64,000 bases of DNA, from positions 186,001 to 250,000 of the forward strand of contig NZ_POJD01000142.1 in NCBI RefSeq assembly GCF_002960445.1. The letters are read 5' to 3'. The position numbers and the translations under genes are program-made. This stretch comes from Streptococcus suis. GTDB taxonomy: Bacteria > Bacillota > Bacilli > Lactobacillales > Streptococcaceae. The notes below the pieces were generated by a model. That model searched no databases. It was given only the letters and a program-made list of their open reading frames with translations, and was not told where the DNA came from. This document shows, piece after piece, positions 19,156 to 27,582 of the stretch; the stretch's first letter is position 1, and each line of letters begins with the position of its first letter.

Positions 19156-19663
19156 CGTCCAAGCCCTCGAGCAGTTCCACATCTACGCGATTGTTTGGAA
19201 TATCAATGTTTAAGACAACGGGCGGAATGTAAGGCAAAAGCAGGTCTTTCTTCCCTTTGCGTTTGACCACCCAAACATCATTAGCACCAGGTTGCAAGAT
19301 TTCCTTGATTTGTCCAATCAGTTGGTCATTTTCATAAACATCCAAACCAATAATTTCATGATAATAAAACTCACCATCTTCAAGGTCGGACAAATTTTCT
19401 TCCGCAATTTTCAAACTAAAGCCCTTGTACTTCTCAATATCATTGATGTGGTACATACCCTTGAACTTGATAATATCAAAGTTCTTAGCCTTACGGTGAC
19501 TAGCAATTTCAACTTCCATGACAAACTGGTCCTTGTCATTAAACAAGGCCAATTTCGCCCCTTTTTTAAAACGTTCTTCTGCAAAATCCGTTACAGACAA
19601 AACACGCATTTCTCCTTGCAAGCCTTGGGTGTTAACAATCTTACCTACGTTAAAATAATTCAT
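19145..19663 (-). CDS. rimM: 16S rRNA processing protein RimM
   Basis: An assembly factor for the 30S head that binds ribosomal protein S19. The 172 residues have the two expected parts: an N-terminal beta-barrel beginning [19 protein letters not shown] and a C-terminal PRC-barrel with [19 protein letters not shown] and LLPYIPPVV. The ATG follows a GGAG ribosome site and a canonical promoter (19693-19721). It overlaps trmD, as in many Firmicutes. Intact, with ordinary codon use. Confidence 0.96.
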   Translation of the reverse strand: MNYFNVGKIVNTQGLQGEMRVLSVTDFAEERFKKGAKLALFNDKDQFVMEVEIASHRKAKNFDIIKFKGMYHINDIEKYKGFSLKIAEENLSDLEDGEFYYHEIIGLDVYENDQLIGQIKEILQPGANDVWVVKRKGKKDLLLPYIPPVVLNIDIPNNRVDVELLEGLDDEN

Positions 19664-19692
19664 AATTTCTCCATCTGATTTTCTATCCTTTT

Positions 19693-19721
19693 ATTTTAAC
19701 ATGATGAGGTTATTTTCTCAA
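19693..19721 (-). promoter_or_regulatory. rimM-trmD promoter
   Basis: TTGAGA (19716-19721), a 17-base spacer ending in TGT, and TAAAAT (19693-19698) on the minus strand, about 30 bases before the rimM ATG. Confidence 0.75.
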
Positions 19722-19730
19722 TAATAAGGC

Positions 19731-19770
19731 AAAAAAAGAAGGAGATAGGATTGTTAACCTACCTCACTTC
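19731..19770 (-). terminator. Terminator after the lipoprotein gene
   Basis: An imperfect 12-13 pair stem (19758-19770 with 19738-19749, one mismatch and one wobble) is followed by seven T on the minus strand. Confidence 0.7.
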
Positions 19771-19779
19771 CATAAATAC

Positions 19780-20802
19780 TTAATCTTGTTTATAGAAAAC
19801 CTCGTTTGCAACCTCTTCTGCAGAAAGTAGTCCTTGACTGATAAATAATCTATTTTTAGTCGTATCGCTTAAATCTGTTTCCCCAGTGTATGTAAACTCA
19901 ATGGCAACGCCTGCGGGAATAACTCTAAGTCCTGCACCGTACATACCAAAACGATAGCCCCCAACTGCTATACCGTTTGAATCGATTTCACGAATGGTTA
20001 GGTCGCTATCCTCCTCATTAGTAACCTTCCCTGATGAATCAATAACCAAGACAGTCCCTTTGGCATTTGCCCAAGTTCCAGCAATAGTTGAGAAATCACC
20101 AGCTAACAGCCCCTGCATATCAATAGTAGGTGCAGATGTATTTTCTTGCACTGCTACAACTTTTTCCAATTTAGTCCATGAAAGCGTGCTTAAATCGACA
20201 ACTGTGGCAGATGAAGGATTGGTCGCCCCTTCTGCCTGTAGGGTCAGTTGACCTGCAGTAGAGTCATATTTATAGTTTCTAAAACTACCAGCCGTTTCTA
20301 AAGAGTAACTTCCATCTTCAAGTGGCCACAGGGTTACTTTTTCACCAATCTCTGGACCTTGCTGACGGAACTGATCAACCAGTCTTATCAACTGTCCGTC
20401 ATTCCCTACAGTATATAGGTCGATGAGGACAAATTGAGAACTCGTCGATAAGGCAAGAGCTAATTCATCTACACCATCTTTATCAAAATCGTTTTGGACA
20501 TAATATGCTCCAGTATAAACAGTTGGATATTGTTTAATCCCATAAAGAAGACTACTCACCTCATCACGATTTAGGGCTGAAAGTTCCAATCCCAAACTTG
20601 CCTGATAACGGTCGATAACCTTTTGATAACTAGAATAATCCACCTCTACCGTCTTCGTTTCCGACTGACTTGAAGTTGTTGAACTCGATGTTGCTTGTGA
20701 ACTTGATTGACTGGTTACAGCCTTCTCTTGCTTCACTTCACCCGATTTACACGCAGTCAAAAGCACTACAGAAAAAAGTAATAGAAATTTCTTCATTTTC
20801 AT
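19780..20802 (-). CDS. Lipoprotein with Ser/Thr-rich linker, function unknown
   Basis: A 340-residue exported lipoprotein. The signal peptide ends in a lipobox LLTAC with the modified Cys at 18, followed by a Ser/Thr/Gln-rich low-complexity linker (about 25-50). An alpha/beta region about 50-215 contains the phrase FDKDGVDELALALS, reminiscent of calcium-binding or FG-GAP-like loops. A C-terminal domain begins IDMQGLLAGDFSTIAGTW and may be the DUF6287 type found in streptococcal lipoproteins (moderate confidence). It is expected on the outer face of the membrane. It appears monocistronic, with its own terminator. No enzymatic motif was recognised. Confidence 0.8.
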   Translation of the reverse strand: MKMKKFLLLFSVVLLTACKSGEVKQEKAVTSQSSSQATSSSTTSSQSETKTVEVDYSSYQKVIDRYQASLGLELSALNRDEVSSLLYGIKQYPTVYTGAYYVQNDFDKDGVDELALALSTSSQFVLIDLYTVGNDGQLIRLVDQFRQQGPEIGEKVTLWPLEDGSYSLETAGSFRNYKYDSTAGQLTLQAEGATNPSSATVVDLSTLSWTKLEKVVAVQENTSAPTIDMQGLLAGDFSTIAGTWANAKGTVLVIDSSGKVTNEEDSDLTIREIDSNGIAVGGYRFGMYGAGLRVIPAGVAIEFTYTGETDLSDTTKNRLFISQGLLSAEEVANEVFYKQD

Positions 20803-20908
20803 ATAACCTCCAAATATAGTAGTAAATTTCCAAAGCTTGAAAAGCTACTTATCTTAAGTTTAATATTTTGGGAATATTTGTCAAGGTAAATGTTAAAAAA
20901 TTTAAATT

Positions 20909-20931
20909 TAAAAAGCCGGATTACTCCGACT
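20909..20931 (-). terminator. Terminator after the 126-residue membrane protein
   Basis: GTCGGA/TCCGGC stem (20925-20930 with 20915-20920, one wobble), a GTAA loop, then TTTTT on the minus strand. Confidence 0.7.
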
Positions 20932-20935
20932 TCTA

Positions 20936-21316
20936 CTAGTCTATTAACTCAGACAGAGGCTTTTTAGTTCTGACCGTCAGTTCATAGGGAAATTCCAAAT
21001 AGGTCTTGCCATTTTTTTCATAAAGATAGGCCATTTTATTCTCGGGTTGAAAGGTTAGTTGATAATATTCCTTTACCCCGACTGGCTGGTCATGGTTGCT
21101 TGCATTTTTGAAAAGATAGGGATGGATTTGGGTAAGCTCCGATAGAAAATCGCTCATTTCGCTACCTTCCAAAGTTTTTATCTCTAATCTATCTTGGTTA
21201 CTGATTACAATCTGGTCAGCTTGAGGTAAACTAATTTCAGTTTTCCTCACAACTTGATAGCCAAGCAAGATGCAGATACCGGATAAAATAACAAAAATCA
21301 ACCATCTCTTTTTCAT
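20936..21316 (-). CDS. Membrane-anchored extracytoplasmic protein, unknown
   Basis: A 126-residue protein with one N-terminal hydrophobic segment (about residues 5-21) preceded by KKR, so probably a membrane-anchored protein with its remaining 100 residues outside. No lipobox Cys follows the segment. The soluble part is mixed alpha/beta with many charged residues and no motif I recognise. A terminator follows directly. It is separated from the MATE gene by about 70 bases, so co-transcription with it is possible but not shown. Confidence 0.65.
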   Translation of the reverse strand: MKKRWLIFVILSGICILLGYQVVRKTEISLPQADQIVISNQDRLEIKTLEGSEMSDFLSELTQIHPYLFKNASNHDQPVGVKEYYQLTFQPENKMAYLYEKNGKTYLEFPYELTVRTKKPLSELID

Positions 21317-21384
21317 GTTAGTACCTGACTTTTTTAGTAAATTATATCAAGCTCAGAAAATCTGTCAAGCAAAAACATAGAAAT

Positions 21385-22722
21385 CTATTGAATACTAGCA
21401 ATTTTCTTCAAACGCAATCTTAGGGCAATCCCGCAAACAAATATACCGCTAATCAGACCGATCCAATAGGCTTCTGGTCCCAGCTGGAAAAATCTTTCCA
21501 GGAAAAATGCAACCGGGAAGGTCATGGACCAATAAGCAACCAAACCAAGTACAAATGGAACAGTTGTATCCTTGTAACCACGCAAAATTCCTTGAATTGG
21601 TGCTGTATAGGCATCTGCCAATTGGAACATGAGGGCAAAGCTTAGAAAATGTGAGGTCAGTCGGACAAAGTCTGTATCATTTCCGTAGAGAAAGGCAACT
21701 TTGGAGCGGAAAAAATAAAGGAAGGTTAAGGTCAGACCTGCAAAGCCTAACGCTACCAAGCGTCCCAAACGGCTGTAGGCTTTTACATCTATAGGTCGTT
21801 TTGCACCCACTTCATAGGCAACCACAATAGCCAAGGCTGAGGATACCGATGATGGAAAGGCATATAATAAGGTTGCAAAGTTCATGGCCGCCTGATGAGC
21901 CGCGATAATCTGAGCAGAAAATTTTGCCATGTAAAGGCCAACTACTGCAAAAATAGCCACTTCTGCAAAGACTTGCAAACCAATTGGCAAACCAATTTTC
22001 AAGCCTTCCTTCAATAAAGAAAGGTCAATCGGACTCCACCGCCAAATCTGATAAGAAGAAATGGTCTTATTTTTGCACATGACAAGGACAATGACTAGCA
22101 ACACAGCCCAGTAAGCTAAAGCAGTGCCCAATCCAGCACCTGCTCCGCCCAGGGCTGGTAGGCCCATTTTCCCGTAAATCAAGAGATAGTTGAAGAGGCT
22201 GTTAAAGGGAACCAAGAGCAACATGAGGTACATGGAGAGTCGGGTCAAGCCCAAGGCGTCGAAAAAGGATCGACAGACACTGAACAGTAAGAGGGGCAAG
22301 ATACCGATGGAGATATAGTAGAGGTACTGCCGACCGACCTGAAAGACAGCTTCGTCCAAGTCGAAACGAGCCAGAGCCGGAACGGCAAAAAGATAGACCA
22401 AGAGTAAGAGGATTGCCGTCAGTCCAAGGGCCAAATAGACAAACTGATGAAACTCTTGTCGAATCTTTGACTTCTCTCCTTGTCCTAGATATTGAGCAAT
22501 GATTGGAACAAGCGCAGATACGATCCCCGTCAAAAATGAGAACAGGGGATTCCAAAGACTTGTCGCCATGGAAACACCTGCCAAATCCATAGTACTGTAC
22601 TGACCAGTCATCATAGTATCAATGAAGGATGCCGAGTAATTAGCAAATTGATAAATTAAAATAGGCAAAAATATTTTGATAAAGAGCCAGAGTTTCTCTT
22701 TGTTATTTCTTGTTTGGTACAT
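21385..22722 (-). CDS. MATE family multidrug/cation efflux protein
   Basis: An integral membrane antiporter of 445 residues with about twelve hydrophobic segments in two six-helix halves, the MATE layout. The first half begins LFIKIFLPILIYQFANYSASFIDTMMTGQYS, with the conserved FIDTMM(T/V)G motif, and contains PLFSFLTGIVSALVPIIAQYLGQGE. The second half has GLPIGLQVFAEVAIFAVVGLYM and VSSALAIVVAYEVGAKRP. Family members export drugs or metabolites using Na+ or H+ gradients; the substrate is not predictable here. It appears to be monocistronic. Confidence 0.93.
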   Translation of the reverse strand: MYQTRNNKEKLWLFIKIFLPILIYQFANYSASFIDTMMTGQYSTMDLAGVSMATSLWNPLFSFLTGIVSALVPIIAQYLGQGEKSKIRQEFHQFVYLALGLTAILLLLVYLFAVPALARFDLDEAVFQVGRQYLYYISIGILPLLLFSVCRSFFDALGLTRLSMYLMLLLVPFNSLFNYLLIYGKMGLPALGGAGAGLGTALAYWAVLLVIVLVMCKNKTISSYQIWRWSPIDLSLLKEGLKIGLPIGLQVFAEVAIFAVVGLYMAKFSAQIIAAHQAAMNFATLLYAFPSSVSSALAIVVAYEVGAKRPIDVKAYSRLGRLVALGFAGLTLTFLYFFRSKVAFLYGNDTDFVRLTSHFLSFALMFQLADAYTAPIQGILRGYKDTTVPFVLGLVAYWSMTFPVAFFLERFFQLGPEAYWIGLISGIFVCGIALRLRLKKIASIQ

Positions 22723-22760
22723 ACTTATTCTCTTTCAATTTTATATAAATATTGTAACAA

Positions 22761-22786
22761 GAAAAGGACCCGCATTGCAAGTCCTC
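22761..22786 (-). terminator. Terminator after guaC
   Basis: AGGAC/GTCCT stem with an inner TGC/GCG-like pairing, followed by TTTTC on the minus strand, a few bases past the guaC stop. Confidence 0.6.
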
Positions 22787-22791
22787 TTTGA

Positions 22792-23775
22792 CTAGATAGA
22801 ATCCCCATTCCAGATTGAATTTTTTACAATTACATAATCAACGTGCTTCAAGCTGGTCATGTCACGACCGCCAGCATAAGAAATGGATGATTGCAAATCT
22901 TGCTCCATTTCAATCAGCGTATCTTTCAAGTGGCCTTTGGCTGGCAGGAGAATTTTTTTACCTTCTACGTTCTTATAGGCTCCTTTTTGGTATTCAGATG
23001 CAGAGCCGTAGTATTCCTTAAACTGTTTGCCGTCTACTTCTACTGTCTTTCCTGGGCTTTCGATGTGACCAGCAAAGAGCGAACCAATCATAACCATGCT
23101 AGCACCGAAACGGATGGATTTGGCAATATCTCCGTGGGTACGGATACCACCGTCCGCAATAATCGGCTTACGAGCAGCTTTTGAACACCAACGAAGGGCA
23201 GCCAGCTGCCAACCGCCTGTACCAAAACCAGTTTTGACCTTGGTGATGCAGACCTTACCTGGACCAATTCCAACTTTTGTTGCATCCGCACCGGCATTTT
23301 CCAACTCACGAACAGCTTCAGGTGTGCCGACATTCCCAGCAATGACAAAGGTATCAGGCAATTCTTTCTTGATATGCTTGATCATTTTAATCACGCTATC
23401 CGCATGACCATGCGCAATGTCAATGGTAATAAACTCAGGCGCGTCAGCTTTTAAACTAGAAACAAAGTTATATTCATAGTCTTTCACACCAACCGAGATA
23501 GAAGCAATCAAGCCTTGGTCATGCATGCGTTTCACGAAAGGAATACGCCCCTCTTCATCAAAACGGTGCATGATGTAAAAATAGCCATCTTTTGCCAACA
23601 TCTCTGCTACATCTTCATCCAAAATCGTCTGCATATTGGCTGGAACAACTGGCAATTTAAAAGTGTATTTTCCGAGTGTTACAGATGTATCTGCCTCTGA
23701 ACGACTATTGATGATACATTTGTTTGGAATGAGCTGAATATCTTCGTAGTCAAAAACTGGTGTTTCATTAAACAT
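22792..23775 (-). CDS. guaC: GMP reductase
   Basis: Converts GMP to IMP and ammonia with NADPH, letting guanine nucleotides be recycled to adenine nucleotides. The 327-residue TIM barrel fits bacterial GuaC (shorter than IMP dehydrogenase and without CBS domains). Diagnostic segments are [13 protein letters not shown] at the N-terminus, [28 protein letters not shown] with the catalytic Cys, and [17 protein letters not shown]. The gene has its own consensus promoter, and three copies of an AAACGAAC motif lie in its upstream region. It is monocistronic with a terminator. Confidence 0.95.
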   Translation of the reverse strand: MFNETPVFDYEDIQLIPNKCIINSRSEADTSVTLGKYTFKLPVVPANMQTILDEDVAEMLAKDGYFYIMHRFDEEGRIPFVKRMHDQGLIASISVGVKDYEYNFVSSLKADAPEFITIDIAHGHADSVIKMIKHIKKELPDTFVIAGNVGTPEAVRELENAGADATKVGIGPGKVCITKVKTGFGTGGWQLAALRWCSKAARKPIIADGGIRTHGDIAKSIRFGASMVMIGSLFAGHIESPGKTVEVDGKQFKEYYGSASEYQKGAYKNVEGKKILLPAKGHLKDTLIEMEQDLQSSISYAGGRDMTSLKHVDYVIVKNSIWNGDSI

Positions 23776-23788
23776 GAGCTTCTCCTCT

Positions 23789-23917
23789 GTTCGTTTTTAA
23801 ATGATTTTTATATTAGGAAATACTAGTTTGTTCGTTTTTCCTTTGTTTACAATTATTATTTTAGAACATTGTTTGGTTTTTGTCAATATGCTTTACATAT
23901 CATACATAAACGTTCGT
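23789..23917 (-). promoter_or_regulatory. Three AAACGAAC motifs in the guaC upstream region
   Basis: GTTCGTTT (plus strand) occurs at 23789, 23830 and 23912. The first two lie in the predicted 5' leader, 41 bases apart, and the third lies upstream of the -35. The core resembles half of a PurR box (CGAAC), but a link to PurR is only a suggestion. Confidence 0.4.
23858..23886 (-). promoter_or_regulatory. guaC promoter
   Basis: TTGACA (23881-23886), a 17-base spacer and TAAAAT (23858-23863) on the minus strand. This implies a leader of about 75 bases. Between 23890 and 24040 I see only AT-rich sequence without a supported gene. Confidence 0.85.
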
Positions 23918-24042
23918 TTATTATCGTTTTATAGAAGTAAAACGGGATTGAATATTCGTCAAATTCCGTTTTAGAAGACATTCTATTGAATATTTCAAAA
24001 AACGTTCTGATTTTACTGGTTAATTTAAAAAAGAAAACGAAA

Positions 24043-24067
24043 AAAATCTTCAAAAACTGAAGATTTT
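24043..24067 (-). terminator. Terminator after nth
   Basis: A nine-pair perfect stem AAAATCTTC/GAAGATTTT (24043-24051 with 24059-24067) is followed by T residues on the minus strand. It touches the nth stop codon. Confidence 0.8.
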
Positions 24068-24690
24068 TAATCAAATTCATATAATTGTGGAAATTTTTCA
24101 CACTCAGGATTTTTAGGATGGCAGACTTCTCGTCCAAAATAAATCATAGCCTGGTGGGCTGGCAGCCAGAGTTCTGGTGGTAAGACCTCCATGACCCGCT
24201 TTTCCGTTTCCTGAGGAGTAGCCGATTTTTTGACAATGTCGTGGTGTTTGCAGATCCGACCCACATGGGTATCGACTGCGAATGCAGGAATGCCAAAACC
24301 GACACTCAATACCACATTGGCCGTTTTTCTCCCCACACCGGCTAAGGCTTCTAATTCCTCCCGTGTCTGTGGGACAATGCCATCATGTCGGTCCAACAAC
24401 TGCTGGGCACATTCTTTCAAAAACTTGGCCTTATTACGATACAAGCCCAAGCGAGAAATGTAGGGCTCGATGTCCTTCACCTCTGCTGCTGCCATGGCTT
24501 GAGGTGTTGGAAAGGCTGCAAATAGACCTGGGGTAGCCTTGTTAACAGCAGCATCCGTTGTCTGAGCTGACAAAAGTACTGCGCAGACCAATTCAAAATG
24601 GTTGCGGAAATCCAAACTAGGTTGAGCATCAGGGTAAAGGGCGATGATTTCTTCAATAACTTTTCTTGCACGTTTCTTTGATAATACCAT
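24067..24690 (-). CDS. nth: Endonuclease III (DNA glycosylase/AP lyase) with an incomplete FeS motif
   Basis: Removes oxidised pyrimidines and nicks abasic sites in base excision repair. The 207 residues include the helix-hairpin-helix LAGVGRKTA with catalytic Lys122 and the catalytic Asp140 in AVDTHVGR. The usual C-terminal [4Fe-4S] loop C-x6-C-x2-C-x5-C is degenerate: Cys190 and Cys197 remain, but the third and fourth positions are Phe200 and Phe206, so a normal cluster cannot form. The start MVLSKK agrees with streptococcal homologues. An extended -10 ends only six bases before the ATG, suggesting a leaderless message. Confidence 0.92.
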   Translation of the reverse strand: MVLSKKRARKVIEEIIALYPDAQPSLDFRNHFELVCAVLLSAQTTDAAVNKATPGLFAAFPTPQAMAAAEVKDIEPYISRLGLYRNKAKFLKECAQQLLDRHDGIVPQTREELEALAGVGRKTANVVLSVGFGIPAFAVDTHVGRICKHHDIVKKSATPQETEKRVMEVLPPELWLPAHQAMIYFGREVCHPKNPECEKFPQLYEFD

Positions 24691-24696
24691 ATGTCC

Positions 24697-24765
24697 ATTA
24701 TAGCATGAAAAAGAAGAATTTTCTAAAAAGTAACTTGCGAATTTGTCCCGTTCTCATGCTATAAT
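24697..24765. promoter_or_regulatory. Divergent nth/nnrD promoters forming a 12-bp inverted repeat
   Basis: ATTATAGCATGA (24697-24708) and its exact reverse complement TCATGCTATAAT (24754-24765) each contain a TGCTATAAT extended -10, one per strand. The minus copy drives nth with almost no leader. The plus copy drives nnrD, whose ATG at 24791 follows AAAGGAG. Confidence 0.75.
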
Positions 24766-24790
24766 AATCTATAGAAAGGAGTTGACTATC

Positions 24791-25633
24791 ATGGATTTAC
24801 AAGAACTTTGTAGGCAGGTCATTCAGGAACGACCTAGGAACAGCCACAAGGGAACCTTCGGCCGTGCCTTACTGATTGGTGGACTTTACCCTTACGGTGG
24901 CGCCATCATCATGACTGCCCTAGCCACTGTCAATAGCGGAGCTGGCTTGGTTACTGTCGCTACTGAAAAAGAAAATATTCCAGCACTGCATAGTCACCTA
25001 CCTGAAGCCATGGCCTTTTCAGTTGATGACAAAGACTTACTCCTAGCAAATATAAAACATGCTGACCTGGTATTGATTGGTCCGGGTTTGGGGGACAATA
25101 GCCGAGCAGAAAACCTAGTTGACCTTGTACTTGAAAATGTGTCAGAAAAACAAATTCTTGTCCTGGATGGATCTGCCTTGACCTTGATAGCCAAACAGAA
25201 CAGGAAAATTTTTCCCTGCAAACAAGTTATCCTAACACCCCACCAAAAAGAATGGGAAAGATTGTCTGCCATCCCCATTGACCGACAAACAAGCCAGACC
25301 AACCTAACCGCCTTAAGAGAGTTTCAAGAACAAACCATTTTAGTCGCTAAGAGTTTTATGACACAAGTACTTCAAGCAGACCCCGAACAGATTACTCCCA
25401 TCAAAGCAGGTGGTCCCTATCAAGCAACTGGAGGGATGGGCGACACACTTGCTGGTATGGTAGCAGGCTTTGCCCTACAATTTCCTCATGTAGGACTATA
25501 TGATAGAGTTGTGACTGCCACCTACCTTCATTCCTACATCGCTGACCAACTAGCCCAGCAATTCTATCTTGTAAAACCTACAGACATTTCGAAAGAAATT
25601 CAGAAAATGATGAAAAATTTTCAAACCAACTAG
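24791..25633 (+). CDS. nnrD: ADP-dependent NAD(P)H-hydrate dehydratase
   Basis: Repairs damaged nicotinamide cofactors by dehydrating the S form of NAD(P)H hydrate, using ADP or ATP. The start is ATG at 24791 (280 residues), with AAAGGAG 9 bases upstream. The open frame reaches 24743, but that region carries the promoter. Ribokinase-like motifs are GTFGRALLIGG near 23-33, LIGPGLGDN, LTPHQKEW and the phosphate-binding GGMGDTLAGMVAG near 216-228. It lacks the N-terminal epimerase half (NnrE) found in the YjeF fusion. It is the only plus-strand gene between 0 and 32 kb and is divergent from nth. Confidence 0.92.
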   Translation: MDLQELCRQVIQERPRNSHKGTFGRALLIGGLYPYGGAIIMTALATVNSGAGLVTVATEKENIPALHSHLPEAMAFSVDDKDLLLANIKHADLVLIGPGLGDNSRAENLVDLVLENVSEKQILVLDGSALTLIAKQNRKIFPCKQVILTPHQKEWERLSAIPIDRQTSQTNLTALREFQEQTILVAKSFMTQVLQADPEQITPIKAGGPYQATGGMGDTLAGMVAGFALQFPHVGLYDRVVTATYLHSYIADQLAQQFYLVKPTDISKEIQKMMKNFQTN

Positions 25634-25702
25634 AGATGATAATAAAAGTCCTTCCCAGCAGGTATCCCATTTGCAGCATATAGATAATCAATAGAAAACA
25701 GT

Positions 25703-25738
25703 AAAACCACTAGTTCAGAATTGTCCTAGTGGTTTTTT
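25703..25738. terminator. Bidirectional terminator between nnrD and potD
   Basis: A perfect 11-pair stem AAAACCACTAG/CTAGTGGTTTT (25703-25713 with 25726-25736) has T-rich flanks in both directions. It serves the convergent nnrD (plus) and potABCD (minus). Confidence 0.9.
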
Positions 25739-25741
25739 GTC

Positions 25742-26812
25742 TTATTTCCGATACATCTTGAACTGGAGATAAAGGTCATTGTACATTCCCAGCATCTCTT
25801 GTCCGAGGTTATCATAGACTTCCATCTTCTTCATGGTTTCTTCTGAAGGATAGAAGGATTCATCGTTCTGAGTTTCTTCATCCAACATGGCTTTTGCTGC
25901 AGGAATTGGTGTTGAGTAACCAACATATTCAGCATTGCGAAGCGCATTTTCGGGACGGAGCATGAAACTCATAAAGGCATAGGCACCGTCCAAATTCTTG
26001 GCAGTTTTTGGAATGACCATGTTATCAAACCACAGGTTAGAACCTTTTGACGGCACAACATAACGCAGGTTCTCATTGCCATCCAACATTTCACTAGCTT
26101 CACCAGAGAAGGATACTGCGATAGCTGCCGCATCCTGTATCATGTAACCCTTGATTTCATCAGCAACAATGGCCTTGACATTTGGAGTTAGATTATAGAG
26201 ATGTTCCGCAGCTTTTTCGATTTCAGCTGGATTTTTGGAATTTAGACTATGCCCCAGCGATTGCAAGCCAAATCCCATGACCTCACGGACACCATCAATC
26301 AACATGATATTGTCACGGTATTCTTCAGACCATAAATCTTCCCATTCCTGAGGAGTATTTTCGACCATGGTTTCATTATAAACAATTCCTAAGGTACCCC
26401 AGAAATAGGGGATGGAATAATCATTGTTCTTATCAAAACTCAAGCCCATGAATTGTGGATCAATATTTTCCAAACCTTCAATTTTCGACTTGTCCAATTT
26501 GATGAGCATATTCTCTTCGGTCATCTTGGAAATCATATACTCAGATGGAATAGTCAAATCATAGGTTGTACCACCCTGCTTTATCTTAGTGTACATGGAT
26601 TCATTGGAATCAAAAGTTTGGTAATCCACCTGAATACCTGTTTCAGCAGTAAATTCTTCCAGTAATTCTGGGTCAATATAATCTCCCCAGTTATAGATAA
26701 CCAACTTATCCGTCGTTCCTTGAGTTGAATCAGCTTCTAATTTACTGGAAATTCCCCAAAGAATGAGAATAATAGCAATAATTCCTAGGAAAAATGAATA
26801 TAAACGTTTCAT
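25742..26812 (-). CDS. potD: Spermidine/putrescine-binding protein
   Basis: The extracytoplasmic binding protein of the polyamine ABC importer. It delivers spermidine or putrescine to PotBC. The 356 residues start with an uncleaved-type hydrophobic anchor (about 6-23) without a lipobox Cys, as in pneumococcal PotD. The mature part opens with LVIYNWGDYIDPELLEEF, the PotD/PotF signature, and keeps the polyamine-pocket aromatic and acidic residues (YFWGTLGIVYN, WEDLWSEEY). It is the last gene of murB-potABCD, adjoining potC with no gap and ending at a strong bidirectional terminator. Confidence 0.95.
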   Translation of the reverse strand: MKRLYSFFLGIIAIILILWGISSKLEADSTQGTTDKLVIYNWGDYIDPELLEEFTAETGIQVDYQTFDSNESMYTKIKQGGTTYDLTIPSEYMISKMTEENMLIKLDKSKIEGLENIDPQFMGLSFDKNNDYSIPYFWGTLGIVYNETMVENTPQEWEDLWSEEYRDNIMLIDGVREVMGFGLQSLGHSLNSKNPAEIEKAAEHLYNLTPNVKAIVADEIKGYMIQDAAAIAVSFSGEASEMLDGNENLRYVVPSKGSNLWFDNMVIPKTAKNLDGAYAFMSFMLRPENALRNAEYVGYSTPIPAAKAMLDEETQNDESFYPSEETMKKMEVYDNLGQEMLGMYNDLYLQFKMYRK

Positions 26813-27582
26813 TAGTTGGCCTCCTTTTCACGCGAGATGAAATAATAACCCACTACCAATAAGATTGAGAAAAGGAAGACAAGGGTTGACAGGGCATTGA
26901 TTTCCAAAGAAATCCCTTGACGAGCCCGTGAGTAAATCTCTACAGATAGGTTTGAGTAACCATTTCCCGTTACAAAGAAGGTCACGGCAAAGTCATCCAA
27001 GGAATAGGTAAAGGCCATGAAATAGCCTGCAATAATGGCTGGTGTCAAATATGGCAACATGATTTCTTTCAGCATTTGTGGCTGGGTTGCACCCAAGTCA
27101 TAAGCTGCTGAAATCATATCTGCATTCATTTCCTTCAATCGAGGCAAGACCATCAAGACGACAATCGGAATGGAGAAGGCAATGTGACTCAGCAAGACAG
27201 AAACAAAGCCTAATTGAAAACCAATCATAGTAAAGAGAATCAGGAAACTTGCCCCAATCATAACGTCTGGTGCTACCATCAAGATATTATTGACAGACAG
27301 CAAGGCATTTTGGAAACGAGGTTTTGCCTGATAAATATAGATGGCACCAAATGTTCCGATAAGGGTCGCAATCAATGAACTCAAAAAAGCCAAGAAAAAA
27401 GTTTGTGCCAAAATCAACATCAGACGGCTATCACCAAGCATGGATGAAAAATGGTCCAAGGTAAAGCCTGTAAAGCCATTCATATCTCCACCTTCATTGA
27501 AAGCGTAGAAAATGAGATAGAAAATGGGCAAGTAAAGAAGGAGGAAGGCAACTGTTAAGTAGATATTTGCAAATTTCTTCAT
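26812..27582 (-). CDS. potC: Spermidine/putrescine ABC permease PotC
   Basis: One of the two membrane subunits of the polyamine importer. From ATG 27582 (MKKFANIYL, preceded by GAGGAAG) it is 256 residues. The open frame extends nine codons upstream inside potB. Six hydrophobic segments and the EAA loop sequence SAAYDLGATQPQMLKEIMLP, which contacts the PotA ATPase, are clear. The ATG shares bases with the potB stop (TAATG), so translation is coupled. It is followed immediately by potD. Confidence 0.95.
   Translation of the reverse strand: MKKFANIYLTVAFLLLYLPIFYLIFYAFNEGGDMNGFTGFTLDHFSSMLGDSRLMLILAQTFFLAFLSSLIATLIGTFGAIYIYQAKPRFQNALLSVNNILMVAPDVMIGASFLILFTMIGFQLGFVSVLLSHIAFSIPIVVLMVLPRLKEMNADMISAAYDLGATQPQMLKEIMLPYLTPAIIAGYFMAFTYSLDDFAVTFFVTGNGYSNLSVEIYSRARQGISLEINALSTLVFLFSILLVVGYYFISREKEAN

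Noticed and set aside
23883..24137. An 84-codon minus-strand frame upstream of guaC
   Set aside because: Phe/Lys-rich AT-driven sequence; it overlaps the nth 3' end and the terminator and has no ribosome site.
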